A program made the position numbers and the translations under genes. From contig DATHMF010000104.1 of assembly GCA_035487355.1 (NCBI GenBank), positions 100,723-164,722 of the forward strand: DNA of 64,000 nt, in the 5' to 3' direction. Of the stretch, positions 27,072 through 34,849 are shown one piece after another (position 1 is the stretch's first letter; every line of letters begins with the position of its first letter). Under the pieces are notes generated by a model. The model made no database searches and had not been told where the DNA came from. It was given only the letters and a program-made list of their open reading frames with translations. This DNA comes from Terriglobales bacterium (GTDB lineage Bacteria; Acidobacteriota; Terriglobia; Terriglobales; Acidobacteriaceae).

Positions 27072-27485
27072 TTGGGTACCCGCCGCAAATCCCGTGAACT
27101 GACGCTGCAAATGCTCTTCCAGTCGGAGATGGGCAAGCAGGCGCCGGATGAGGTCCGCCGCACCTTCTGGTCACAGCGCGCCGATGTGGAAGAGGAAACA
27201 CGTGGTTTTGCCGATGACCTGTTTCGCACCGCCACCGAGCGTACCGCCGAGATTGACGCCTTGATTCAGAAGCACGCCGAGCACTGGCGGCTGGACCGCA
27301 TGGCGGCTGTGGATCGTAACATCCTGCGTGCAGCGGTGGCCGAGCTGATGGGCTATCCTGAAACCCCCAAGCCGGTGGTGATCAACGAGGCGCTGGAGAT
27401 TGCCCGTAAGTTTTCCAGTCCGGAGTCGGTGCACTTCATCAATGGCGTGCTGGATAGCGCCGCCAAGGAAATCGGCAGCACGTAA
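27072..27485 (+). CDS. nusB: Transcription antitermination factor NusB
   Basis: 137 residues, all-helical, starting at TTG 27072 (G-T-R-R-K-S-R-E-L-T-L-Q-M-L-F-Q). Family marks are R-R-K-S-R-E at the start, W-R-L-D-R-M-A-A-V-D-R-N-I-L-R-A-A-V-A-E-L and V-V-I-N-E-A-L-E-I-A-R-K-F, ending F-I-N-G-V-L-D. NusB with NusE binds boxA RNA in antitermination complexes on rRNA transcripts. It lies about 150 bp after ribH. Confidence 0.95.
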   Translation: MGTRRKSRELTLQMLFQSEMGKQAPDEVRRTFWSQRADVEEETRGFADDLFRTATERTAEIDALIQKHAEHWRLDRMAAVDRNILRAAVAELMGYPETPKPVVINEALEIARKFSSPESVHFINGVLDSAAKEIGST

Positions 27486-27542
27486 GAGCGTCTTGCAGGA
27501 GTGATCGTATGATCCTCGCAGCCGACTCCATGATTTTTGTCG

Positions 27543-27935
27543 TTACGCCGCAGTTTCCCTGCGCAGGCCAATGTCGTAGTAGAGGATCATCGGAATCCAC
27601 AGCCAGTTGGTCAGAAAGATAAGCAACAGGAGACGCCCGGGGACGTCGCCGGAAACGTATCCTATCGTAACCGCAAGGGCAGTTACGGTTTTTTCAATCC
27701 AGTTGTATTTGATCAATGCCGATTTTTTAACTACGTCACGGCTGGTTTCCCAGAACATACACCCGAACATGAAAACCATTCCCGACCAGAACCGAACAAG
27801 AAAGGGATAGTTGGGAACAGGTCCACCAAAGAGCAGGGCCATGCCTTTCGGATCAACCATCCCACGGACCGAAAGCATCCAGTTCATGATTGCATTAATA
27901 CGAAAGAGCCATTGGGTCTGTTGCTGCAATGTCAT
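27543..27935 (-). CDS. Small membrane protein, unknown
   Basis: 130 residues from the ATG at 27935 (G-G-T-G-G six to ten bases upstream on the coding strand); the longer open frame upstream is AT-rich non-coding DNA. Four hydrophobic segments are visible: F-R-I-N-A-I-M-N-W-M-L, F-W-S-G-M-V-F-M-F-G-C-M-F-W, K-T-V-T-A-L-A-V-T-I-G-Y-V and L-L-L-L-I-F-L-T-N-W-L-W-I-P. Conserved-looking polar spots are R-G-M-V-D-P-K-G and K-Y-N-W-I-E-K. The family is not recognised. It converges with nusB and faces an AT-rich, palindrome-bearing upstream region. Confidence 0.7.
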   Translation of the reverse strand: MTLQQQTQWLFRINAIMNWMLSVRGMVDPKGMALLFGGPVPNYPFLVRFWSGMVFMFGCMFWETSRDVVKKSALIKYNWIEKTVTALAVTIGYVSGDVPGRLLLLIFLTNWLWIPMILYYDIGLRRETAA

Positions 27936-28325
27936 ATTCCACCAACCATTGTTCGATATATATGTTATATATATAACACAAAAGTATATGTGTATCTGGA
28001 TATTGTCTCTATTGAGTTGACCCGGGCTGCGGTCTGTCACCCGGCTTTCACCAACTGTTGCCTGCGCTCACCAAAGTGAATGGCTGCAACTAGTTAACGC
28101 TAAAGTTCTTGCTATTCTCCCCACGGGAAAAGTACAATTCGCTCCATCTCCCCAGACCTTTGCCCAGGGAAGCAGTGTAAACATGTGAAAAGGTGGCCGT
28201 CAGCATTAAAGGTTTGGAACATCTGTCTTGATTTCCCGGATAAGCCGGGGGCATCAGGAAGGCCAATTCCACGTCCGCAAAATGCTTGCGCAGCCCTTGT
28301 AGTTCGCACAGAATACTGAGAACAC
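27936..28325. other. Divergent AT-rich regulatory spacer
   Basis: About 390 bp between the membrane gene and the PP2C gene. Nearest the membrane gene it is strongly AT-rich (tatatatgttatatatataac). The remainder has no gene; the frames here show no protein character. Confidence 0.55.
27964..27977. promoter_or_regulatory. Perfect 14-bp AT palindrome, possible operator
   Basis: gttatatatataac is its own reverse complement. It lies 29 bp upstream of the membrane-protein start in a GC-rich genome, consistent with a promoter/operator for that gene. Confidence 0.45.
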
Positions 28326-29153
28326 ATGAGTTTGACGATTGAGGTGGCCGGCAAAAGCGATGTGGGCTGTGTCCGCAAGAACAATGAGGACAATTTCGGC
28401 TACGATACTCGGTATGGCATCTTCGTTGTATGTGATGGTATGGGTGGACAGGCTGCCGGTGAAGTTGCAAGTAAAATGAGCGTGGACGTGATGCTGGACT
28501 TCTTCCGCCAGAACAATGGCAGTTTGCCGCCGGATGCGCACAAGTTCGAAGGGGTAAGCGAGCGGGCCAACGCCCTGGGCAATGCCATCGCTAAAGCCAA
28601 CGCTACGGTGTATCAGGCCTCACGCAAGGGGCGTAGCGAGCATGCAGGCATGGGGTCCACCATCGCCAGCGTGCTGCTGCGCGATAAATTTTTGTCGGTC
28701 GGGCATGTGGGCGACAGCCGTGTGTATCTGATCCGCGAGGACCAGATCCAGCAGTTGACCAATGACCACTCGCTGGTCATGGAGCAGGTGCGGCGCGGTC
28801 TCATGACACAACAGGAGGCTGAAAAATCGGAGATCCAGAATATTATCCTGCGGGCGCTGGGCTCGGAAGAGAAAGTCGAACCCGATTTGCAGGATGTCAT
28901 CTGCCAGCCGAATGACGTTCTGCTTTTGGCCAGTGATGGGCTTACCAAACTGGTCAACGACAAGAGCATTCTGGCAATCGTGCAGCACGAGTCCTCGCTG
29001 CAGCGTGCTTGTGAGCAACTGGTGGAAACCGCCAAAAAACAGGGCGGCGATGACAACATTACGTGCCTGCTCGTCCGGCTGGTTGAGCTGCCGTGGTACA
29101 GGAGAATTTTTTCACGCAAGAAGGGGAGTCAACAATGGCAAAACTCTATCTGA
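28326..29153 (+). CDS. PP2C-family protein serine/threonine phosphatase
   Basis: 275 residues. PP2C metal motifs are C-V-R-K-N-N-E-D-N-F, V-C-D-G-M-G-G-Q-A-A-G, H-V-G-D-S-R-V-Y-L-I, L-L-A-S-D-G-L-T-K-L and G-G-D-D-N-I-T-C-L. All expected aspartates are present. It dephosphorylates Ser/Thr-phosphorylated proteins using Mn/Mg. The 3' end overlaps the start of an FHA-domain gene by 19 bp, so the two are translated from one message. The upstream pseudokinase at 14 kb is the only kinase-like protein in the window; no active partner kinase is seen here. Confidence 0.95.
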   Translation: MSLTIEVAGKSDVGCVRKNNEDNFGYDTRYGIFVVCDGMGGQAAGEVASKMSVDVMLDFFRQNNGSLPPDAHKFEGVSERANALGNAIAKANATVYQASRKGRSEHAGMGSTIASVLLRDKFLSVGHVGDSRVYLIREDQIQQLTNDHSLVMEQVRRGLMTQQEAEKSEIQNIILRALGSEEKVEPDLQDVICQPNDVLLLASDGLTKLVNDKSILAIVQHESSLQRACEQLVETAKKQGGDDNITCLLVRLVELPWYRRIFSRKKGSQQWQNSI

Positions 29154-29953
29154 AGTTCGAAACCAACGTGCTCAAAGAAGTTGCGGTGGGGCAAAAGGGA
29201 ATCGTGACCATCGGCCGTTTGCCCGACAACATGCTTCAGATTGATAACCTCGCTGTCTCCGGCCATCACTGCAAGGTGTACTGGGACTCCGACCACTACG
29301 TTATCGAAGACAACAGTAGCCTGAATGGCACCTACGTCAACAATCAGCGGGTCAACAAACAGTCACTGAAGGACAACGATTCCATCCTGATTGGCAAGCA
29401 CATTGTGATCTTCCGCGACGAGTGGCACGAAGAGGCCCCCGCCGGCAAGGCGAAGGCAGCTATGCCCGCGTTACCCAAGATGGAAGCCACCGTGGTTCTG
29501 GATACAAAAAAAGCAAAAGAAATGCTTGCGCAGGCCCGTGCACAACAAGCCGCCACTCCGCCGGAGACCCCTGCTCCTGCTCCCACTGAAGGCGCGGAAG
29601 CCGCTCCGCCGCCCAAGCCGGCACCAGTAGCGGCAGCACCTTCGACTCCCACCGGGACATTGACCGTGCTGGAAGGCAAGACCGATGAGCCGCGTTACCT
29701 GCTGAACAGCAAACTGACGGTAATTGGTGGTTCAAAAATGGCCACGATCAAGCTCAAAGGCTCGCTGTTTAAATCGCCGCCTGACGTGGCTGCCATGATC
29801 AGCAAGGGCGAGACGTCATACTTCATTGCGTCTCAGGACAAGAAGACCCCGGTCAAGATCAACGGAACCGAGGTCGCCCATCGCCAGGAGTTGAATGAGG
29901 GTGACGTGATCGAAGTCGCGGGTGTCAAGATGAGTTTCGCCATGCAGGGCTAA
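29135..29953 (+). CDS. FHA-domain protein
   Basis: 272 residues from the ATG at 29135 (AAGGGGAG 6 bases upstream), inside the PP2C 3' end. The N-terminal FHA domain (about 10-95: G-I-V-T-I-G-R-L-P-D-N, S-G-H-H-C-K-V-Y, N-S-S-L-N-G-T-Y-V-N-N) binds phosphothreonine peptides. An Ala/Pro-rich linker (about 110-185) leads to a second FHA-like/beta domain (T-L-T-V-L-E-G-K-T-D-E-P, I-G-G-S-K-M-A ... I-N-G-T-E-V). It probably reads the phosphorylation that the overlapping PP2C removes. Confidence 0.92.
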   Translation: MAKLYLKFETNVLKEVAVGQKGIVTIGRLPDNMLQIDNLAVSGHHCKVYWDSDHYVIEDNSSLNGTYVNNQRVNKQSLKDNDSILIGKHIVIFRDEWHEEAPAGKAKAAMPALPKMEATVVLDTKKAKEMLAQARAQQAATPPETPAPAPTEGAEAAPPPKPAPVAAAPSTPTGTLTVLEGKTDEPRYLLNSKLTVIGGSKMATIKLKGSLFKSPPDVAAMISKGETSYFIASQDKKTPVKINGTEVAHRQELNEGDVIEVAGVKMSFAMQG

Positions 29954-29972
29954 TAGGCGGTTAAATTCAGAC

Positions 29973-30001
29973 AAGGACGCATGTACATGCGTCCTTTTTT
30001 G
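29973..30001 (+). terminator. Intrinsic terminator after the FHA gene
   Basis: The 24-base perfect palindrome aaggacgcatgt / acatgcgtcctt is followed by TTTTTTG, 20 bp after the FHA stop. Classical rho-independent signal. Confidence 0.85.
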
Positions 30002-30039
30002 TTTGCCGGAAGCGCGGAATGCTCATATCGTAGTCAGTC

Positions 30040-31881
30040 ATGCAATGTCCTACTTGCGGCACTGAGGTTCAAATCCAGCAGGGTTTTTGCCCACGCTGCG
30101 TCACCTTCATTGGGATGCCGGGAGAAGTGCCACCACAGGGCAAGAAGCCAAGACTCTGGCCCCTGCTTTTCGGCCTGCTGCTGTTCGTACTCCTGGCTAC
30201 CGTCATTCCGGCGTGGCTTCTTTGGAAATACGGTCTCTTTCGCCAGCGGCCGCAAGTATTGAGTGGACCGGTGGGGTTGAAGCAATCCCATGTGCCGGCG
30301 GAACTCAGCGAGCTTCACGGCGAGGGAGAGATTTATTTCGTGCCGCTGGGGAAGCAGGTGGTCGCACCTGAATCTTTGATACAGCACTACAAGAGCAAAT
30401 TCAATCTCACAATTCATTTGCTCGCTCCCTTAGGTCTGGAGAGAAGAACATTTAACCCAGACCGCAAGCAGTACGATGCAGATGAAATGGTCGAACAGAT
30501 CAAGCGTGCTTACCCGGATTTGGCCAAGGACCCCAAGGCCGTGATCATCGGCCTGACAGACCAAGACATCTATATTTCCGATTTTAATTGGAAGTTTACG
30601 TACAGCTATCGCACATTTGGACCCCTTGAAGAAGCGCGCTTTGGGCTAGTTTCGACTCGCCGCATGGATGACGTTTTTTGGGGCGATCCTCCGCACCCGG
30701 AACGGATAGAGCTTCGTGACCGGCAGATGATTACCAAGTACATTGCTGTCTTGTATTTCAGGCTGCCCTTGAGCAGCGATCCGGAAAGCCTGCTTTATCA
30801 ACCGTTCACCCCCGATGGAAGGCCTGACGATCTTTGGGAATCGGATGTGCATCCTGAAGACTCGGTTTTTGGTTTGCACACGACTGACTTCTGCCTGGGC
30901 TTTAGCTATTCTCCTCGTGAAGGGAAGATGATGGACTACGGCCCCGAAGGCGAGTGCAATCTTCTCACCCAGGCTAGGACCGATGTAGAGATGTTGCGAA
31001 TCTATCCCAAGAATGGGGACATCACTTTTTACAAAACGGATTTCGAGATTCCCGGCCAGCCGCCTATTATCTTTCAACGCATTTCTCTTCAGGGATACAA
31101 AGTGAGTGGCGCGTTCGGATTGGGGGGAAGCCACATCTATGACAGATACTTGAGCACGAACAATACCGCGGTCATGCATGATGTCGAACTCGTGTACCCC
31201 GATGGTGATCGCCGGCATTTCGTGCGCACGAGCCCCGGTCGTGGATCGATGCTGGGCATGACCTTCAGGGGCGAAGATGGCGAATATGAAGATTCGAAAC
31301 TGACCAAGGAAAGCGAAGAAAAGCTCACTATCAAGCTTATAGATGGACGATCATATTCTTACCTTGCGTGTGCCGGTAAATCTCAGTGTCATAACTACGA
31401 GAGTGGGTATAAAGATGCAGAAGGAAACGAATTGAAGTACACACGTGGCGCCGGTCAATTTCTTACGGCCATCGCGAGCAAAAATGGTTCCTTGACCTTG
31501 AAGTATGACCCGAAGTTGCGGATCACTGAAATTCAAGATCAAAATAAACACCATGTGCTCTACCAATACGACGATGCCGGATATTTGTCCAAAGTTACCT
31601 CTGACGATGGAACAGTAACTACCTATGAGCACGGTGAGGGTGGACACACTCTTAACATTTCGGTCGCCAGCATACACCATTCCAAAACCATGATCTTTAC
31701 TGCAGAATTCGATGGGGAAGACAGAATTGTAAAAGCAACCATACCCGACGAGGGTATTTATACCTTTCAATATGAGACCTCAGGCAAGCAGATGATATCA
31801 GTTCTCATGACATCGCCCGATCGGAAAAAAGTTCGCATCTCATATAACGAAGACTCTTGCGTAGCACGCTCGGAGAAGTGA
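30040..31881 (+). CDS. Zinc-ribbon, metzincin-like, YD-repeat membrane protein
   Basis: 613 residues. It starts with a zinc ribbon (C-P-T-C-G-T-E-V ... C-P-R-C), then a membrane segment (about 40-62). Residues about 95-300 resemble archaemetzincin-type proteases (I-Y-F-V-P-L-G-K, V-I-I-G-L-T-D-Q-D-I-Y, A-R-F-G-L-V-S-T-R-R-M), but the expected H-E-x-x-H zinc site is not seen; a D-F-C-L-G-F-S-Y segment occupies the later position. The C-terminal third has YD/RHS-like strands (L-T-L-K-Y-D-P, Y-Q-Y-D-D-A-G-Y-L-S-K-V-T). The combination is unusual and function is unknown. It stands alone after the FHA terminator. Confidence 0.65.
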   Translation: MQCPTCGTEVQIQQGFCPRCVTFIGMPGEVPPQGKKPRLWPLLFGLLLFVLLATVIPAWLLWKYGLFRQRPQVLSGPVGLKQSHVPAELSELHGEGEIYFVPLGKQVVAPESLIQHYKSKFNLTIHLLAPLGLERRTFNPDRKQYDADEMVEQIKRAYPDLAKDPKAVIIGLTDQDIYISDFNWKFTYSYRTFGPLEEARFGLVSTRRMDDVFWGDPPHPERIELRDRQMITKYIAVLYFRLPLSSDPESLLYQPFTPDGRPDDLWESDVHPEDSVFGLHTTDFCLGFSYSPREGKMMDYGPEGECNLLTQARTDVEMLRIYPKNGDITFYKTDFEIPGQPPIIFQRISLQGYKVSGAFGLGGSHIYDRYLSTNNTAVMHDVELVYPDGDRRHFVRTSPGRGSMLGMTFRGEDGEYEDSKLTKESEEKLTIKLIDGRSYSYLACAGKSQCHNYESGYKDAEGNELKYTRGAGQFLTAIASKNGSLTLKYDPKLRITEIQDQNKHHVLYQYDDAGYLSKVTSDDGTVTTYEHGEGGHTLNISVASIHHSKTMIFTAEFDGEDRIVKATIPDEGIYTFQYETSGKQMISVLMTSPDRKKVRISYNEDSCVARSEK

Positions 31882-31956
31882 GTTCTCTCCAGTCCTTTTG
31901 AGCGCGGAATTGGGCGCTGTTACAATTCTCAGTTTTCAACACAGGAAGGTTCTTTC

Positions 31957-32805
31957 GTGGACATCAAAACCGTAGGCATTCTAGGTGCAGGCACAATGGG
32001 CAACGGCATTGCTCATGTCTTCGCCAAAGCCGGCTTCAACGTAGTTTTGTGCGATGTGCAACAGCAATTCCTCGACCGCGCCCTCGAAACCATTGCCAAA
32101 AACCTGGAGCGCGAGGTAGCGAAAAATAAGATCAGCGCCCAAGAGAGCGCCGCCGCACTGCAACGGATCCAAGCCGTCACCGAACGCTCCATGCTGAAAA
32201 GATGTGATCTCGTTGTGGAAGCGGCAACGGAAAAATTTGAAGTCAAAGCAGGCTTGTTCCGCGAGATGGATTCTCTCTGCCGGCCAGAGGTGATTCTTGC
32301 CTCCAATACCTCTTCCATCTCAATAACAAAACTCGGGGCACAAACCCAGCGTCCCGACAGGGTGATTGGGATGCACTTCTTCAATCCCGTGCCGGTGATG
32401 AAGCTAGTGGAGGTGATTCGCGGGCTGGCCACATCCAACGAAACCTTCACCGCGATCAAGGCGCTGACCGAAAAGCTGGAAAAGACCCCAATCGAGGTCA
32501 ATGACGCGCCGGGATTCGTCTCCAATCGCGTGCTTATGCCGCTGATCAATGAGGCCATCTACACAGTCATGGAAGGCGTGGCCACTCCCGAGGCCGTAGA
32601 TGAAGTTTTCAAGTTGGGCATGAATCATCCTATGGGTCCGCTTACGCTGGCGGATTTTATCGGTCTCGATGTTTGCCTGGACATCATGCGCGTGCTGCAC
32701 AACGGGATGGGCGATCCTAAATATCGTCCCTGCCCGCTCCTGATCAAAATGGTGGATGCAGGCTGGCTGGGGCGAAAAAGCGGACGAGGATTCTATCAGT
32801 ACTGA
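31957..32805 (+). CDS. 3-hydroxybutyryl-CoA dehydrogenase, second copy
   Basis: 282 residues from the GTG at 31957 (AGGAAGG 8-14 bases upstream). Same family as the gene at 23.1 kb: G-I-L-G-A-G-T-M-G-N-G-I-A-H, V-I-G-M-H-F-F-N-P-V-P-V-M-K, N-R-V-L-M-P-L-I-N-E-A and C-terminal G-R-K-S-G-R-G-F-Y. The two differ widely, so they are probably separate lineages rather than a recent duplication. Substrate chain length cannot be read from the sequence. Confidence 0.95.
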   Translation: MDIKTVGILGAGTMGNGIAHVFAKAGFNVVLCDVQQQFLDRALETIAKNLEREVAKNKISAQESAAALQRIQAVTERSMLKRCDLVVEAATEKFEVKAGLFREMDSLCRPEVILASNTSSISITKLGAQTQRPDRVIGMHFFNPVPVMKLVEVIRGLATSNETFTAIKALTEKLEKTPIEVNDAPGFVSNRVLMPLINEAIYTVMEGVATPEAVDEVFKLGMNHPMGPLTLADFIGLDVCLDIMRVLHNGMGDPKYRPCPLLIKMVDAGWLGRKSGRGFYQY

Positions 32806-32837
32806 CAAATCTTCCAGCAGCCGGTTGCCAGTAGCCG

Positions 32838-32925
32838 ATGAACAAAGTAAGAAGCAGGAAGTACGAAGTGAGAAGTAACACTTAGGAAATCGTACTTCGA
32901 AATTCGTCAATCGAACTTTGCAACC
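32838..32925. repeat. TACGAAGTA/TTCGTCAAT-type repeat
   Basis: gtaagaagcaggaagtacga and gaaatcgtacttcgaaattc units (and the related ttcgtcaatcgaactt) fill the spacer before the WalJ-like gene. Confidence 0.7.
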
Positions 32926-33015
32926 AACCCCACACTCTTGGGGAAACAGCCTAACTCTTACTGTTAACTAATCTGTTACTATCGCGAAAGCGCAATTCCC
33001 GCTATTCTGCGTGCA

Positions 33016-33828
33016 ATGGTGCGCATTACCGTACTGGCCAGCGGCAGCAAAGGAAACTGTGCCGTGGTGGCCTCTTCTACCACACGTATTCTTGTGGATG
33101 CCGGTCTTTCCTGTCGTGAAATCCTGAATCGCATGCGGCAAACGGGAGAAGATCCTGAAGCGCTGAGCGCAATCGTCATTACCCATGAACATGCTGATCA
33201 CATCGGTGGCCTCAAGGTACTGGCTCGCAAGCTGAAAGTGCCGGTTTATATGACCGGGCCCACCCACAAGGCGTGGTTTCGCTTGATCAAGAATGAAGCT
33301 AAACGTGCCGATCGGGAGGCACGAGACCTAGAGCGGTTGGAGTTTTTCGAGGCCGGGCACAATTTCCAGATCGGCAATGTGACGATCATGCCCTTTACTA
33401 TTCCGCACGACGCGGTCGATCCTGTTGGTTTTACCTTCAAGGTGGATGGAGTGAAGGTAGGAATCGTAACCGACTTGGGATATATAACTCCGAACGTTAA
33501 AGAACACATTCGGGCATGTGACATCCTGATGATCGAGTCGAATCACGATGTGGAGATGTTAAAGATAGGTCCCTATCCATGGTCTGTGAAGCAGCGCATC
33601 CTCGATCGTACCGGGCATCTTTCGAACGATGCCCTCGCAGAATTTTTCCGCAAAGATTATGATGGAGGTGCTGCGTTCCTCATCCTGGCGCATCTCTCGG
33701 AGCAGAACAATCTTCCTGAGATTGCGCGCATGGTGGCGGAGCGGGCGCTGGGCCGGCATGCCAGTCTCTTTCAGCATCGCCTGCTGCTGGCCTTACAATC
33801 GCAGCCCCTGGAATCATTGACCCTGTAA
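33016..33828 (+). CDS. WalJ/YycJ-like MBL-fold hydrolase
   Basis: 270 residues: V-L-A-S-G-S-K-G-N-C near the N-terminus (the hallmark of the YycJ/WalJ group), V-I-T-H-E-H-A-D-H-I-G-G, G-I-V-T-D-L-G-Y, M-I-E-S-N-H-D-V-E-M-L and L-A-H-L-S-E-Q-N-N. YycJ-type proteins are MBL-fold DNases/hydrolases in the cytoplasm. The metal-binding set is complete. The usual walRK operon is absent. Confidence 0.9.
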   Translation: MVRITVLASGSKGNCAVVASSTTRILVDAGLSCREILNRMRQTGEDPEALSAIVITHEHADHIGGLKVLARKLKVPVYMTGPTHKAWFRLIKNEAKRADREARDLERLEFFEAGHNFQIGNVTIMPFTIPHDAVDPVGFTFKVDGVKVGIVTDLGYITPNVKEHIRACDILMIESNHDVEMLKIGPYPWSVKQRILDRTGHLSNDALAEFFRKDYDGGAAFLILAHLSEQNNLPEIARMVAERALGRHASLFQHRLLLALQSQPLESLTL

Positions 33829-33860
33829 TCAGGGCAATGGTCTTCAGCCAATGAACTGCA

Positions 33861-34295
33861 ATGCGAAACCACAAATGTATTGACCGTGTAGTAGGGCGCA
33901 TCCTGGCAGGATGGCGCTACGATATCAGTGGGATTGCTCCCGAGATGCGCGGCGACTACGAGGAGCACCTGGCGCAATGCCAGCATTGCCGCTCCAAGCG
34001 CGTGCTGCATCGCGTGATTGATTTCGGACTGATCACGATCGCCACAATTTCTGCCGCAATTTTTCTGCTTGCCTTCAGCCTGGTGCGCCATTATTCGCCC
34101 AGCCATGTGGTGATTCTCGAGTTGATCGCTCTGGCAGGATTTTTATTTTCCAGCCTGATGTGGATCATTGTCGCGGTCGCGACGCCGGTCCCGGTCATGC
34201 TGATTGGCGCTGCCAAAGAAGGCGCCCGCCGTATGCATGAGCGCCTGCCGCAGGAAATCCGCGAACGCTTGCCGCTAAAGCCCGATGCCGAATAA
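33861..34295 (+). CDS. Membrane protein with an anti-sigma-like zinc motif
   Basis: 144 residues. The N-terminal H-L-A-Q-C-Q-H-C (His-x3-Cys-x2-Cys) resembles the zinc motif of anti-sigma factors. Two membrane segments (about 55-75: L-I-T-I-A-T-I-S-A-A-I-F-L-L; about 88-112: L-I-A-L-A-G-F-L-F-S-S-L-M-W-I-I) and a basic C-terminal tail follow. No sigma factor is beside it, so an anti-sigma role is only a guess. Its end overlaps the next gene by 11 bp. Confidence 0.65.
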   Translation: MRNHKCIDRVVGRILAGWRYDISGIAPEMRGDYEEHLAQCQHCRSKRVLHRVIDFGLITIATISAAIFLLAFSLVRHYSPSHVVILELIALAGFLFSSLMWIIVAVATPVPVMLIGAAKEGARRMHERLPQEIRERLPLKPDAE

Positions 34296-34767
34296 CGCAA
34301 AAGCTCGTACTGCCGTCGCCCGCATCCAGGAGTTGCACAAAGAAGCTTTTGCGGGCAACGCGTGGCATGGGCCATGCCTGCTGGAACTGGTGCGCGATAT
34401 TCATGTCGATCATGCTGCGGCCAAGCCCATTGCTCATGCGCACAGTATCTGGGAGATCGTGCTGCACATCACCGCCTGGCAGGATGCAGTCCTGAAGAGG
34501 CTCAACGGAGAAGCGGTGAACCTAAACGGCGACCAGGACTGGCCACCGGTGAGCGATAACAGCGAAGCGGCATGGGAAAAGGCCGTTCAGCAATTGAAAG
34601 ACGGGCACAAAAAGCTGGCGAAAAGAATCTCCACCCTCATTGATGCCGATCTGCTGAAAAAGGTCCCAGGCCGCAAACACACCGTGTATAAGACCCTGCA
34701 TGGGGTTATCCAGCACAATCTGTATCACGCCGGGCAGATTGCTGTTCTGAAAAAATCTGAGAGATAG
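34285..34767 (+). CDS. DinB-like four-helix protein
   Basis: 160 residues starting inside the preceding gene (ATGCCGAATAA, 11-bp overlap). The four-helix layout and metal histidines (H-S-I-W-E-I-V-L-H-I-T-A-W-Q and V-I-Q-H-N-L-Y-H-A-G-Q-I) fit the DinB/YfiT superfamily, which includes thiol S-transferases. The thiol is unknown. Translational coupling with the zinc-motif membrane protein suggests joint function. The last bases and stop are part of an inverted repeat shared with pyrD. Confidence 0.85.
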   Translation: MPNNAKARTAVARIQELHKEAFAGNAWHGPCLLELVRDIHVDHAAAKPIAHAHSIWEIVLHITAWQDAVLKRLNGEAVNLNGDQDWPPVSDNSEAAWEKAVQQLKDGHKKLAKRISTLIDADLLKKVPGRKHTVYKTLHGVIQHNLYHAGQIAVLKKSER

Positions 34768-34849
34768 TTTCGAGTTTTGGATTCAGAAAAAAAAATCTAA
34801 ACCGCAGAGGACGCGGAATAACGCAGAGGTTTTAAAAACTCGAAACTAT
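34764..34849. repeat. Inverted repeat spanning two convergent stop codons
   Basis: atagtttcgagtttt (34764-34778) and its exact complement aaaactcgaaactat (34835-34849) enclose an A-run and accgcagaggacgcggaata (34800-34819). Both arms contain a TAG that is the stop codon of the gene on that side (34765-34767 for the DinB-like gene; 34846-34848 on the minus strand for pyrD). Confidence 0.85.

Noticed and set aside
28090..28470. Minus-strand open frame upstream of and into the PP2C gene
   Set aside because: It is antisense to the PP2C start and His/Cys-rich without a known fold; best explained as a shadow.
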